A DNA stretch of 64,000 bases. Origin: Acinetobacter sp. ANC 4178 (GTDB lineage Bacteria; Pseudomonadota; Gammaproteobacteria; Pseudomonadales; Moraxellaceae). The position numbers and the translations under genes are program-made. The stretch covers positions 744,001-808,000 of the forward strand of contig NZ_SJOD01000001.1 in assembly GCF_004331175.1 (NCBI RefSeq). Reading direction: 5' to 3'. A model generated the notes under the pieces. That model saw only the letters and a list, made by a program, of their open reading frames with translations, did not search any database and was not told the DNA's origin. Shown piece by piece: positions 26,244 to 37,133 of this stretch (within the stretch, counting starts at the first letter, position 1; each line of letters opens with the position of its first letter).

Positions 26244-26271
26244 ATTATAGAGAATCCTGACCGAGTGTCAA
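26244..26271 (-). promoter_or_regulatory. strong sigma70 promoter of the tRNA array
   Basis: On the minus strand TTGACA (26271-26266) and TATAAT (26249-26244) both match the consensus perfectly with a 16-base spacer. A GCACC discriminator follows, of the kind common at stable-RNA promoters under growth-rate and ppGpp control. It is the only strong promoter seen for the eight tRNA genes. Confidence 0.9.
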
Positions 26272-26443
26272 ACGCTTTTCTCACTGTTTTCATAATTTTA
26301 TGTTTGAGTGATTAAAAAATAAGTGTTTTGCTATAAAAACAAGCAAATTCTGTATGTTATTTTAAAAATGTGCATATTTTTTATGCATCACTCTCTCTTT
26401 ATTTCTCAAACATTTTCAACCTATAGATAAAAATATCTGTGTT

Positions 26444-26950
26444 TTAGCTTAAATTTAAAGTTTGTTCCGAAATATAGACCAAAGCATTTTCAGGAATCAG
26501 TTCAAATAACTCAATCACATCTTGATTGCGCATGCGAATACAACCATGCGACATTGGAATACCCATTGGTTCGGTATCTGGTGTGCCATGAATATAAATA
26601 TAGCGATTAAAGGTGTCACACCCCTCACCCTGATTAAACTGCTGCTCTAAACCCGATAGCCATAAAATACGTGACAAGATCCAGTCTCGTTCTGGAAACG
26701 CTGTAGCAAGCTCCTGATCATAAACCTCTCCTGTTTCTTTACGTGCGATAAAGACGGCATTGATTGGCGCAAACTCACCAAATTTTAATGCCACTTGATG
26801 CCATCCTCTGGGTGTCTTACCGCTATTTTCTTGTTCACCAATCCCATTTTTACCCGATGAAATTACATAAAACTTATTATGCTTTGGCAGTTGTAATGTT
26901 TGCTCTGCCAAATCTATTAAAATATCTGCTTGTTGTAATGAATATTGCAT
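26444..26950 (-). CDS. elsL: cytoplasmic YkuD-fold L,D-carboxypeptidase (ElsL/LdtK-like)
   Basis: A compact 168-aa YkuD domain with the catalytic motif HGTPDTEPMGIPMSHGCIRM (H121, H135, C137). There is no signal peptide, membrane anchor or LysM domain, so it should stay in the cytoplasm, unlike the usual periplasmic L,D-transpeptidases. A short, signal-less YkuD protein known as ElsL (earlier LdtK) has been described in A. baumannii as an L,D-carboxypeptidase that trims recycled tetrapeptide muropeptides; loss affects beta-lactam susceptibility and shape. Length and architecture fit; the symbol is my identification from memory. Neighbour: a YbaN gene 41 bases upstream on the same strand. Confidence 0.8.
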   Translation of the reverse strand: MQYSLQQADILIDLAEQTLQLPKHNKFYVISSGKNGIGEQENSGKTPRGWHQVALKFGEFAPINAVFIARKETGEVYDQELATAFPERDWILSRILWLSGLEQQFNQGEGCDTFNRYIYIHGTPDTEPMGIPMSHGCIRMRNQDVIELFELIPENALVYISEQTLNLS

Positions 26951-26991
26951 TGAGATGTCCTAAAAAACGTGCAACTTGTTATGTGCATAAT

Positions 26992-27366
26992 CTATCGTAC
27001 TTCACTCGAAACTGGTTCTGGGCGTAACCACAACCAAATCGCCACAATCAACATGGTCAAATCTGTAAAGACTTTGACTGCAAAAGGCGCTGTTGTAAAT
27101 AACATCAGCACGCCACTGAGCAACATCATGATCGATGCAATCCATTTAGCTTTGCGCGGTACAGTGCCATTTTCACGCCATGCACGTAGTGTTGCGCCAT
27201 GTTTGGGGTGATTCAATAACCACGCATCAACTTGTGGCCAACCTTTTGAAGCCGCCCATGCTGCTAAAATTAAAAATACTGTTGTTGGCATACCCGGTAG
27301 TATTGCACCAATAAAGCCAAGGATGACAAAAAGCACCACTAAACTTCGCCAAAACAATATCTTCAT
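26992..27366 (-). CDS. YbaN family (DUF454) membrane protein
   Basis: A 124-aa inner membrane protein with three to four hydrophobic segments. The first part, GFIGAILPGMPTTVFLILAAW, followed by WLLNHPKHGATLRAWRENGTVPRKAKW, is characteristic of the YbaN/DUF454 family, of unknown function. ATG 27366 has AGGG 7 bases upstream; the TTG at 27372 lies too close to that site. Probably cotranscribed with the downstream ElsL-like gene. Confidence 0.85.
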   Translation of the reverse strand: MKILFWRSLVVLFVILGFIGAILPGMPTTVFLILAAWAASKGWPQVDAWLLNHPKHGATLRAWRENGTVPRKAKWIASIMMLLSGVLMLFTTAPFAVKVFTDLTMLIVAIWLWLRPEPVSSEVR

Positions 27367-27462
27367 CTTCAAGCCCTAATCTAGAATTGCGCTAGTATAA
27401 AATGTTTTTACACTTTATCCTTTTTAAATTCTTTACATTGTTCTGCCATTTCGGTTTTCTCT

Positions 27463-28341
27463 ATGTTTTTGACCTTACAACAAGACCATCTTTTTGAACC
27501 ATGGCTCAATTTTAAAAATCCACTGGTGCGGCAATTGGCTTTCAGTCTTGCTAGTCCCAATATTCTGAGCGCTTATCCAGATCAATTTGATATCCAACAA
27601 TCATTTCAATTTCATACTGAGCTCGTTTGGACACAATATTTTCATCTCTATCAAACGCGATTACAGTATTTAGATCAGCATCCAACTGAATTGGAAGATT
27701 TTTTAAACCAATTAAAAAGCACTCGACTCGGCTTACGCTTTGAAATGTTTATTTGGTTTTGGTTACGTGATGATAATTATCACCCTTATGCGCTTTTAGG
27801 GCATAGCATTCAGCAAATTGCTGGCCCAAAAACTTTAGGTGAATTGGATTTTTTACTTAAAAATACGCAAACCAATCAAATTGAACATTGGGAAGTGGCA
27901 TTAAAATATTATTTAGCAGAATGTGATTTTTCTTTTCCACATTGGTATGGACTCAATCGAACAGATACATTAAAACGCAAATTAAACCATTTCACGCAAA
28001 AGCAATTTCAGTTTGATCAAGCACTAAACCATAAAATACAGCAACGTTTCGTCGTATTAAAAGGTCAACTTTATGTGCCGCTGTATTCAGCAATACAAGA
28101 AATACCCCATTGGGTGAATCAGCACAGAAGAATGGGCATTTGGGGCTATGATTTTATCCCTCACACGGCATCACCTTATCGTTTACAGCGGCATGAATGG
28201 CTCTGCCCTCACGCGGCTGCAACCAGTGTAACCCCCTTACTCTGGACTGATGGCTTGTATTGCTATCAAGGTAAAGATGGAAAACAAAACTTTTATATGT
28301 ATCGTAACCGTCCTTTGCTCCAGCATTACACCCAATCTTAA
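27463..28341 (+). CDS. DUF1853 family protein
   Basis: A 292-aa soluble protein. The central part carries LGLRFEMFIWFWLR, then GELDFLLKNTQTNQIEHWEV and ALKYYL, the most conserved blocks of DUF1853. The GELDF strand followed by the EVALK strand resembles the D-(E)xK core of PD-(D/E)XK nucleases, although the spacing (ExxxK) is not standard. Function is unproven. The gene is divergent from ybaN with a gap of about 95 bases. Confidence 0.8.
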   Translation: MFLTLQQDHLFEPWLNFKNPLVRQLAFSLASPNILSAYPDQFDIQQSFQFHTELVWTQYFHLYQTRLQYLDQHPTELEDFLNQLKSTRLGLRFEMFIWFWLRDDNYHPYALLGHSIQQIAGPKTLGELDFLLKNTQTNQIEHWEVALKYYLAECDFSFPHWYGLNRTDTLKRKLNHFTQKQFQFDQALNHKIQQRFVVLKGQLYVPLYSAIQEIPHWVNQHRRMGIWGYDFIPHTASPYRLQRHEWLCPHAAATSVTPLLWTDGLYCYQGKDGKQNFYMYRNRPLLQHYTQS

Positions 28342-28456
28342 AAGGATGCCATATACATTCTTTAACTTTTTTATAATCAAATCATTATACTGTTTAGTTT
28401 GATTGTTTTTTAATCTATATATGTTCAAGATAATAACTCATGTTTTGGAGAACATC

Positions 28457-28597
28457 ATGAAAAAAGCAATTGCGATCTCATTACTACTCACTTTTTTTCT
28501 TGCAGGCTGTAATACGGTCGCAGGTGTAGGTAAAGATGTTTCCAAAGTTGGAGATGTCGTTACAGGTAGTGCTGAAAAAACTGCTGACAAATTATAA
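28457..28597 (+). CDS. entericidin-like small lipoprotein
   Basis: A 46-aa protein: basic start MKKAIAIS, hydrophobic segment, lipobox FLAGC, then the entericidin-type tail NTVAGVGKDVSKVGDVVTGS. GGAG lies 6 bases before the ATG at 28457, which decides the start; a longer frame from 28403 lacks such a site. Entericidins are cell-envelope lipoproteins forming a toxin/antidote pair in E. coli; in Acinetobacter single copies are common and their role is unknown. A good terminator follows. Confidence 0.88.
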   Translation: MKKAIAISLLLTFFLAGCNTVAGVGKDVSKVGDVVTGSAEKTADKL

Positions 28598-28616
28598 TCC
28601 CCCTAAGAGCATTAAG

Positions 28617-28643
28617 ACCTTATCAAAACGGTAAGGTTTTTTT
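28617..28643 (+). terminator. terminator after the entericidin-like gene
   Basis: ACCTTATC (28617-28624) pairs with GGTAAGGT (28630-28637, one wobble) and a run of T follows. Confidence 0.75.
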
Positions 28644-28684
28644 ATCTCAAAACTCCCTTTATTGATTCGATTCGCCTATCATAG

Positions 28685-29845
<1,161 letters not shown>

Positions 29846-29866
29846 AATTTCAGATCAAGCAGGCAA

Positions 29867-29896
29867 TAAAAAACCCATGTTCAACATGGGTTTTTT
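29867..29896. terminator. bidirectional terminator dapE / pil-chp operon
   Basis: ACCCATGT (29873-29880) pairs with ACATGGGT (29884-29891), with an A-run before and a T-run after, so it can end both the plus-strand dapE and the minus-strand chemosensory operon. Confidence 0.85.
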
Positions 29897-29908
29897 ATTG
29901 AATCCTGT

Positions 29909-30370
29909 CTAATTGATGCCTAGACTGCTTTGAATCTGGACAACATTCGGGACTTGGAAAGTTTGTTCACCCATTCTCACGTACTGAAATACCATTGGAT
30001 CGGTAACTGTCATTTCTTCGTCAACCACCTCAGAAATACGAACACGCACAGATTTCGGCATTTCATTACACATTAATGCAAAGCGTTGACTGACATCATC
30101 ACCTTCGATTACCAGTGCAACACCTGTTTCTTTCGCAGGATCATTCACTGCATAAACAGGTAATTTCACATCATGCCACTCCACTGAAGATACCTGTGTC
30201 TGGCTATCCAATGCAGAAAGCACGATATTCTGCGGCAATAACATCGCGACTTTGCCGTAGCACTGAATGATGTAGGCATCAATAAATCCAGTAGAAACGG
30301 TAATAAGATGATGTAACTCTTGCTGACTAATTTGGTCTAAAACCGATTTATTCGCGATTTTTTCACTCAT
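29909..30370 (-). CDS. CheW-like protein of the pilus chemosensory operon (ChpC-type)
   Basis: A 153-aa protein that ends the pil-chp operon; it starts 4 bases after the pilL stop. It is short and diverged but has a CheW-like layout of beta strands (GKVAMLLPQNIVLSAL, VKLPVYAVNDPAKETGVALVIEGDD, FALMCNEMPKSVRVRISEV). In Pseudomonas the equivalent position is held by ChpC, a second CheW homologue that couples other receptors to ChpA. I am sure of the operon and fairly sure of the fold, but not of strict orthology to ChpC. Confidence 0.7.
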   Translation of the reverse strand: MSEKIANKSVLDQISQQELHHLITVSTGFIDAYIIQCYGKVAMLLPQNIVLSALDSQTQVSSVEWHDVKLPVYAVNDPAKETGVALVIEGDDVSQRFALMCNEMPKSVRVRISEVVDEEMTVTDPMVFQYVRMGEQTFQVPNVVQIQSSLGIN

Positions 30371-30374
30371 CGAA

Positions 30375-33300
30375 TTACCCCTGTTTCACAGTCAAAAGAC
30401 TTTCAATGTTATTCAACAATTCAGCCTCTTGGAATGGTTTACCCATGTAGTGGGTTACACCCAAACTAAATGCACGTTCACGATGCTTTTCGCCCGTACG
30501 TGATGTAATCATGATAATTGGCAATTGCTTATGAACTTCATGATGGCGAATCAAGTTCGTCACTTCAAATCCATCCATACGCGGCATTTCAATATCCAGT
30601 AACATTAAATCTGGTTTAACGTTTTCTAACTGCTCCATGGCATCGACACCATCTTTCGCAGTAACTACATCATAACCTTGTCGCTCTAACAAGCGCGAGG
30701 TCACTTTACGTACTGTAACTGAGTCATCCACTATCATAATTAAACGACGTGTATCACTGTAACGGTATTCACGTTGGTCATGACCATGTTTCACACGCTG
30801 TGTTGTTTGTATTTGACGGGCAATATTTTGACCATCCAAAATCAAACACACCTGACCATCACCCAGAATAGTTGCACCAGCAATCGCACCAATTGCAGCA
30901 AATTGCTGACCAATCGGTTTTACAACAATTTGCGCACGTGAGCCAACCAATTGATCAACCAATAAAGCAATAGTTTGACCGCTATTGCCTTTAATCAACA
31001 GTACAGGCAATGAATGAGCAATGCTACTTAAGCGTGGTAAAGGCTGATTAGAAACAAATTCCGAAAGATAACGTAACTTATAGCTTTGGTTATCAATCTT
31101 GAAATAATCTTCTTTACTATTAAAGTAAGTTTCCAAAGTTGTTGGTGCAATTCGAACGATACGCTCAATTTGTGCCAAAGGAATCGCAAATTGCTGATCG
31201 CCAGATTTCACCATTAAGGCATCACTTACAGCCACAGTCGTTGGAACACGGATACTAAAACTGGTTCCTTTTCCAAGTATTGAGTCTACAGCGACATGAC
31301 CACCTAATGCCTTAATTGAACTTTGTACGACATCCAGCCCCACACCACGCCCAGAAATTTGGGTAATCTGCTGTGCTGTACTGAAACCTGGATGGAAAAT
31401 AAACTGTAGAATCTCTTCTTTTTCAAGTGATTGTTCCGCTTTCATCAAACCTAAAGAAATGGCTTTTTCTTTAATTCGATTAACATCAATCCCTTTACCA
31501 TCATCATGGAATTCGACCACAACATCCGTACCTTGACGACTAATATTGAGTTCAATTTTTCCAATTTCAGGCTTGTTCGCTAACTGACGCTGAGCAGGAT
31601 CTTCAATACCGTGGTCGACGGCATTTCGTAACATATGCTCGAGTGGAGTCACTAAACGCTCAAGAATAGTACGATCCAGTTCCCCTTCAGTATTATTGAC
31701 AATCAACTCAGCAGGTCGGTTTAGAGTTGAAGCCGTCTGGCGCACAATACGTTGTAAACGAGGTAATAAACGTGAGAATGGCACCAAGCGTGTTCGCATC
31801 AAGCCTTCTTGAATTTCGGCTTGAATACGAGATTGTTGTAATAACAGACCTTCTGTATCACGAATTTTTTCAGCCAATGTACTCTTGAAATCGACCAAGT
31901 CCGAAGCAGATTCCGCCAAGGATTTAGACAACTGATTTAACGATGAATATTGGTCCATTTCCAAAGGGTCAAAGTCAGCGTATCGACCCACTTCACTGCC
32001 ATGTTTAGCAATAATTTGCGACTCTAACTCACCTTCCATTCGACGCAGCTGGTCTGCAAGACGCTTAATCGCCAATTCCATTTCATTCAGTGTATTGCCC
32101 AATTGACCAAGGTCCATTTCGATACGTGAACGGTTAATCGAATTTTCGCCTGACAAATCAATCATTTTCTCAATCAAATCGGCTGAAATTCGAATCATCT
32201 CATTCGATTGATCATTCGCTCCAAAGCTTTCCCACTCGCCCATCATTGCAGGTGGTTCTGCTCCATCTCCTTGAATAAATTCAAAGCTTGGTGCAGTAAT
32301 TTGCATGTGGGCTGTTTGATTACGGCTTGGTAATTGAACAGTAACATCTGCATATTCAATCGCTTCCAAGCCCGCTTTTAAACTATCGAAATTACTATAA
32401 TCATGATCAAAAATTGCATGTCTTAACCAAGTAATCGTGGTTTTCAATAAGGGATCATAAACATTGGAATTGAAATGATGAACTGCAAACTGTTCAAAGG
32501 CACTTTCTAAACGATAGGCAATCGCCCCTACAGGCTCAATTTCAACCATGCGTGCACCACCTTTGAGGCTATGCGCTGCACGTTGCAATTGAAGCAATAA
32601 ACTACGGTCACTACGTTGTTCGGACCAAGCCTGCAACAGTTTTTCCATGGTATCGAAAATTTCTGCGGCTTCTTCGAAGAAGGTTTCTTCGACAATTGAG
32701 CGCACACTCTCATCAAGTATCAAAGATTCAGCTTGATGTGATGGCTCAACAGTGTTCGATTGTGAAACTGGTTCAACCCAATCTGCAGTTTCAGGTTCTT
32801 CTTCAAATGAACTGACTTCAGCATGTACAGGCTGTACCGCTGGTGGCTCAATGGTCGTAGCTTCATATGCCGCTACGTGTTCAACAGCAGGTAGCTTTTG
32901 TTCAGCAACTACTTCTGTATCTGTCGATACCACAGAACCTGCAACCAAAGCTTGAATATTATTTAAAATATCAATCGCTTCGGGAGCTGGGTAATCAACT
33001 TTTTCTTCTCGAATTGTTTGAATACGATCAGCAATATTGTCCTGAACCAGACGAACAATCTGAATTAAAGCCGGTGAGGCTTGGATTTGCTGATTAATAA
33101 TACGCTCATAAATGGTTTCTAATTCATGCGCAATTAAACCAATGTGCGTGGCTTGAATCATATTTGCACCACCCTTCAGGGTATGCAAATAGCGCATTAA
33201 ATTATTTAATGCCGTTGTATTGGATTGATCATTGCTCCATGTATGAACATCCTGATCAATCCCCATCAGCAACTCATCAGCTTCTTCGAGGAAAATATCT

Positions 33301-34856
33301 AGCAGATCTTCATCAAATTGTCGGTTGGCTTCCTCCGCATCAACCAGTTTTGCATCACTGTGCAAGCGTTTTGACAAAGTCGCAAAGTTAACGACAGCAA
33401 CCTGATGACCAGATTCAACCGTTAAATCTGCTTCAAGCTCAGAAGTATTTTCTACAGATGAGTTTTCTTCAACTGGATCAAAAATTTCCAGATCTTGCTG
33501 CACAAATGCCGTTAAGTTCTGAAGCACTTCTTCTGCTTGTGTAGATAAACTTATACGCTGCCCCGCAGCTAAAGTATCAAACAGATAAATAAACTCTTGA
33601 TGTGCTTGAGCAAATAGCTCATAGGCATAATCAATATTGAGTAATGTAGGTTTAGCGAGAAGTGTTTGATAACATTTATCTAAAGCCTGAATAAAATCAT
33701 GAATCCCTTGTGATGCACGATTATTGGTATGCTCAGCGAGTAAATTTGCCTTTTGGCTTAATTGCTCTACATAAAGAGGAAATTCATTTTTAATCCGTTT
33801 TTCAAATTCGAGTTCCGCATCCAATAACAGGTCAATATCCAATTCAATTAATTGCGATACCAAACCTTGTGGATTTGCACTTGAGTCAAATTCTTCTTGA
33901 TTAAAGCCGTAATTTTCCCATGCTTGATTAAAAGTTTGATCAATTTGACTTAAGTTTTCGACTTTACCCTGACGTAAAATATGCAAATAATCTCGCACAA
34001 ATTCGGCATACTGAATGAGTAATGCAGTCTCATTTGAAGTTGAAACAATCTCTTCTTGTAACAACGTCTTAAATAAATTTTCAACTTTTGAACTGGCATC
34101 AAAAATTTGCTGGATGTGCGCCATAGACGAACTACCACGCAAAGTATGCAAGGCACGAATCAAGCCATTATAATCAGGCACTTCATCAGCATTTTGTTTC
34201 AAGAAGTGATCAATCGTTGCAAGATGTTCTTCTGCTTCTTCAATGAAGATTGATGTCGTTACTTCTTGCAAATCACTTGATTCAACTGTGGCTTCTTCTT
34301 CCACCAAGACATGATCTGCTTGAGTTGAGCTGAACTCTAGTCCAGTCAAATCATCTTGAGATCTGAGTTGATCTGCCAAAGATAATAATTCTTCGAGTGC
34401 AGGTTCAATCGATCGACCTTGTTGTAGTTCTTGCCCCAATAGCATCAAAGGTCTTAAATCAATTTCTATCGGTTTGACCGATTTAAACTGCGGATAAAGC
34501 TTAAACTGAAAAACACGATAAACCGTTTCTGCAAATTTTTGAATCTTCTGCTCTAAAGGGACAGAACCAAAAATGACACGATTCAAAGTATCTTCAACAG
34601 CCCAAGCCAATTCACCAGCAGACTTTGCCCCCACCATCCGCCCAGAACCTTTCAAAGTGTGGAAATGGCGTCGGATGATCGTTAACGTATCCTGATCAGA
34701 AGGATTGGCTAACCACTGCTCAAAAACAGTCTCTAATTCTTCAAAAATTTCTTCAATTTCTTCTACAAAGATCTCTAGAATCTCAGCATCTTGGTCAAGA
34801 TAACTATCTTCTGGAAGCGTTGTCGTATCGACTAAATTTTTTAATATTTCTTTCAT
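30375..34856 (-). CDS. pilL: hybrid chemosensory histidine kinase PilL/ChpA
   Basis: A 1493-aa CheA-type kinase controlling type IV pili. Four Hpt domains keep their phospho-acceptor His (HTLKG-like motifs at H66, H237, H558 and H762), with an apparently degenerate segment between the second and third. Then come the dimerisation helices, the ATPase domain (EHMLRNAVDHGIED, DDGKGID, GRGVGLDVV), the CheW-like P5 domain, and a C-terminal receiver with phospho-Asp near 1421 (LLDIEMPRMDG). Acidic, Glu-rich linkers separate the Hpt domains. It receives signals from PilJ through PilI and should phosphorylate PilG and PilH. The Pseudomonas ChpA has more Hpt-like domains. Confidence 0.95.
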   Translation of the reverse strand: MKEILKNLVDTTTLPEDSYLDQDAEILEIFVEEIEEIFEELETVFEQWLANPSDQDTLTIIRRHFHTLKGSGRMVGAKSAGELAWAVEDTLNRVIFGSVPLEQKIQKFAETVYRVFQFKLYPQFKSVKPIEIDLRPLMLLGQELQQGRSIEPALEELLSLADQLRSQDDLTGLEFSSTQADHVLVEEEATVESSDLQEVTTSIFIEEAEEHLATIDHFLKQNADEVPDYNGLIRALHTLRGSSSMAHIQQIFDASSKVENLFKTLLQEEIVSTSNETALLIQYAEFVRDYLHILRQGKVENLSQIDQTFNQAWENYGFNQEEFDSSANPQGLVSQLIELDIDLLLDAELEFEKRIKNEFPLYVEQLSQKANLLAEHTNNRASQGIHDFIQALDKCYQTLLAKPTLLNIDYAYELFAQAHQEFIYLFDTLAAGQRISLSTQAEEVLQNLTAFVQQDLEIFDPVEENSSVENTSELEADLTVESGHQVAVVNFATLSKRLHSDAKLVDAEEANRQFDEDLLDIFLEEADELLMGIDQDVHTWSNDQSNTTALNNLMRYLHTLKGGANMIQATHIGLIAHELETIYERIINQQIQASPALIQIVRLVQDNIADRIQTIREEKVDYPAPEAIDILNNIQALVAGSVVSTDTEVVAEQKLPAVEHVAAYEATTIEPPAVQPVHAEVSSFEEEPETADWVEPVSQSNTVEPSHQAESLILDESVRSIVEETFFEEAAEIFDTMEKLLQAWSEQRSDRSLLLQLQRAAHSLKGGARMVEIEPVGAIAYRLESAFEQFAVHHFNSNVYDPLLKTTITWLRHAIFDHDYSNFDSLKAGLEAIEYADVTVQLPSRNQTAHMQITAPSFEFIQGDGAEPPAMMGEWESFGANDQSNEMIRISADLIEKMIDLSGENSINRSRIEMDLGQLGNTLNEMELAIKRLADQLRRMEGELESQIIAKHGSEVGRYADFDPLEMDQYSSLNQLSKSLAESASDLVDFKSTLAEKIRDTEGLLLQQSRIQAEIQEGLMRTRLVPFSRLLPRLQRIVRQTASTLNRPAELIVNNTEGELDRTILERLVTPLEHMLRNAVDHGIEDPAQRQLANKPEIGKIELNISRQGTDVVVEFHDDGKGIDVNRIKEKAISLGLMKAEQSLEKEEILQFIFHPGFSTAQQITQISGRGVGLDVVQSSIKALGGHVAVDSILGKGTSFSIRVPTTVAVSDALMVKSGDQQFAIPLAQIERIVRIAPTTLETYFNSKEDYFKIDNQSYKLRYLSEFVSNQPLPRLSSIAHSLPVLLIKGNSGQTIALLVDQLVGSRAQIVVKPIGQQFAAIGAIAGATILGDGQVCLILDGQNIARQIQTTQRVKHGHDQREYRYSDTRRLIMIVDDSVTVRKVTSRLLERQGYDVVTAKDGVDAMEQLENVKPDLMLLDIEMPRMDGFEVTNLIRHHEVHKQLPIIMITSRTGEKHRERAFSLGVTHYMGKPFQEAELLNNIESLLTVKQG

Positions 34857-34968
34857 AGCTTTGGCTTCTTACGTTTCTCGCCACCATAAAAGGCGCTAAA
34901 ACCTGAGTGTAATCATCACGCTGACTCCCTTCTAGAAGTTCAGCGCTTCGATGCTTAAAACTAGATCA

Positions 34969-34997
34969 GTATTCCGACCTGTGTCAGATCGGAATAC
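34969..34997 (-). repeat. stem-loop in the pilJ-pilL gap
   Basis: On the minus strand an 11-bp stem (GTATTCCGATC with GGTCGGAATAC, one U-G pair) with a 7-nt loop sits in the unusually long 156-base gap between pilJ and pilL. Other gaps in the operon are under 50 bases. No strong T-run follows, so partial termination or mRNA processing/stability is more likely than full termination. Confidence 0.6.
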
Positions 34998-35012
34998 CAT
35001 TGAATAGCTAAC

Positions 35013-37085
35013 TTATTCAGGTAGTTTGAAGTCCGTTACAGATTCACGTAATGATTCCGCCATATTGGCAAGTTCAGAAACCGAACGTGCTGTATCGAAG
35101 GTCGCTGTCGTAGTCTGTGAAGTAATCTCTTGTACAACGTTCATCGTTGTCGCAATATGACCTGCAGATGCCGATTGCAGTTTTGCTGCATCCGAAATGC
35201 TCGCAATCAGTTTTGCCAAGTTACCCGATACGTTTTGAATTTCATCCAGTGCAACCCCCGCATCTTTAGACAAGTTCGCACCACGGACAACTTCCGAAGT
35301 GGTTTGTTCCATGGAAATAACGGCTTCGTTGGTATCTGTTTGAATCGTTTTTACCAGCGTTTCAATCTGTTTGGTTGCAGAGGCAGAACGTTCCGCAAGA
35401 CGCTGTACTTCATCGGCTACAACCGCGAAACCACGACCTGCCTCACCCGCCATAGATGCCTGAATCGCTGCGTTTAATGCCAAAATGTTCGTTTGGTCCG
35501 CAATATCGTTAATCAGGGCAACAATGTTACCAATCTCTTGAGACGACTCACCCAAACGCTTAATACGTTTTGATGTTTCTTGAATCTGCTCACGAATGAT
35601 ATCCATACCTTCGATTGAACGGTTTACAACTTCTGCACCATTGGTTGCAATCTGTACTGAACGTTCTGCTACCGTTGCCGATTCTGATGCGTTGGCAGAT
35701 ACTTGGTCAATCGACATTGCCATTTCGTTAATTGCCGCAGAGGCACCTGCAATTTCTTGCGCCTGATGCTCAGAAGCTTCTGCTAACTGGTTGGTAATGA
35801 CCTGAGTATTTTGCGTATAGTGTGCAACCTCTGCTGAAGTTTCAGTAATACGCGAAACTAACTCACGTAATTGGTCGATCGCGAAGTTAATCGAGTCGGC
35901 AATTGCGCCTGTAAAGTCTTCAGATACCGTTGCATATGAACGTAAGTCACCATCTGCTAAGTCGGCAATTTCATCGAGTAAACGTAAAATCGCATTCTGG
36001 TTACGGTCATATTCTTCTTGTAAACGTGATACACGAACCTTATCCGCTTCACCACGGAGTGCCAGTAATTTAAATCCGCAGAATAAGAAACCAATCAGTG
36101 CCAGAATTAGGCCCAAGGCAGGAATTGCAATTAACCAACCTGTACCGCCAGATAACTTGTTTAAGTTAGTTAACAATGCATCTGACTGTTCAAAAATTGA
36201 AGAAGAAGCTTGACGTACTTTTACAATTTGCGTGGAGTTCTTTAAAACTGTTGCAGCTGCAGATTTTAATACTTCATCATATTCCGCTTTAATACCATCT
36301 AAAGATTCACGTAAAGCAGGTTCTGTAATCTGTTGCACACCCAGTTCTGCACTGCCGTTAATCTGTGCATTCAAATATGAACCAAACGTTTCAGTATCCG
36401 CACTAAAGTCATCAGCTGATGCACTTGAGTTAGTAGTACCTGTTAATACTGAGTTAATCGAACGTAAAATACGTTCAGCAATAAACACCTGGTTTTTCGC
36501 AATAACGACCTGACTACTTGGCATATTTTGACGTGCCATTTGGTCAACCATCAAGTTATATTCAGCCTGAATACCTGGAATACTTTCACTGATCGCAATG
36601 TTAGTGTCATATAACTGATTAATGATTTTTTGTTGTGACGCAATTAAATCAATATTTTCAGAAACTTTTTTCCATTGTGCATCCACTTCACGTAGTGCTG
36701 GAGTACTCGCTTGAATATCATTCACGGTTTCAAGGTTTTCAGCGAAAGCCTTTTGCGAATCTGTCAACTTTTTAATCGCTTCTGGTGTACCTGAAGCAGT
36801 CGCCTCTGTCGCTTGACGCGAAATCGTTTGCGATAAAAGACGTAAATCACCCAAACTACGGGTAAATTCGTTATTACGCGGTACGCTATAGAATAGATAT
36901 AACAGAAGGAATAGGGCCAAGACGATACAAAACGCTGCACCCAAAATTAATGGTTTGGACTTTTCACTGTCACCGAATACACGTGAAAACTGTTCCGTCT
37001 GTGATTGAAATTTTGCTACTAAAGCATTACCACCCGCACGGTTGGTACTTTCACCTGCATTTTTCTTTTTTAGTTTAAAGCCCAT
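35013..37085 (-). CDS. pilJ: type IV pilus methyl-accepting chemotaxis protein PilJ
   Basis: Chemoreceptor of the Pil-Chp system (690 aa). A cytoplasmic stretch of about 45 residues precedes the first membrane helix (about 49-70), then a long helical periplasmic sensor part that in Pseudomonas senses PilA, a second membrane helix (about 325-348), a HAMP-like segment and the signalling domain. The hairpin tip [20 protein letters not shown] and [18 protein letters not shown] are intact. The second residue of the tip alanine block reads Gln, as in other PilJ proteins, rather than Glu. It binds PilI and PilL. It starts at ATG 37085, 48 bases after pilI. Confidence 0.95.
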   Translation of the reverse strand: MGFKLKKKNAGESTNRAGGNALVAKFQSQTEQFSRVFGDSEKSKPLILGAAFCIVLALFLLLYLFYSVPRNNEFTRSLGDLRLLSQTISRQATEATASGTPEAIKKLTDSQKAFAENLETVNDIQASTPALREVDAQWKKVSENIDLIASQQKIINQLYDTNIAISESIPGIQAEYNLMVDQMARQNMPSSQVVIAKNQVFIAERILRSINSVLTGTTNSSASADDFSADTETFGSYLNAQINGSAELGVQQITEPALRESLDGIKAEYDEVLKSAAATVLKNSTQIVKVRQASSSIFEQSDALLTNLNKLSGGTGWLIAIPALGLILALIGFLFCGFKLLALRGEADKVRVSRLQEEYDRNQNAILRLLDEIADLADGDLRSYATVSEDFTGAIADSINFAIDQLRELVSRITETSAEVAHYTQNTQVITNQLAEASEHQAQEIAGASAAINEMAMSIDQVSANASESATVAERSVQIATNGAEVVNRSIEGMDIIREQIQETSKRIKRLGESSQEIGNIVALINDIADQTNILALNAAIQASMAGEAGRGFAVVADEVQRLAERSASATKQIETLVKTIQTDTNEAVISMEQTTSEVVRGANLSKDAGVALDEIQNVSGNLAKLIASISDAAKLQSASAGHIATTMNVVQEITSQTTTATFDTARSVSELANMAESLRESVTDFKLPE

Positions 37086-37133
37086 GCAGCTTCTCTCCGA
37101 ATTTTGCCTTCATTCTTAATGAGTGGGACTAAT

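Noticed and set aside
26444..26950. Periplasmic L,D-transpeptidase
   Set aside because: No signal peptide or membrane anchor; length and layout fit the cytoplasmic ElsL type better.
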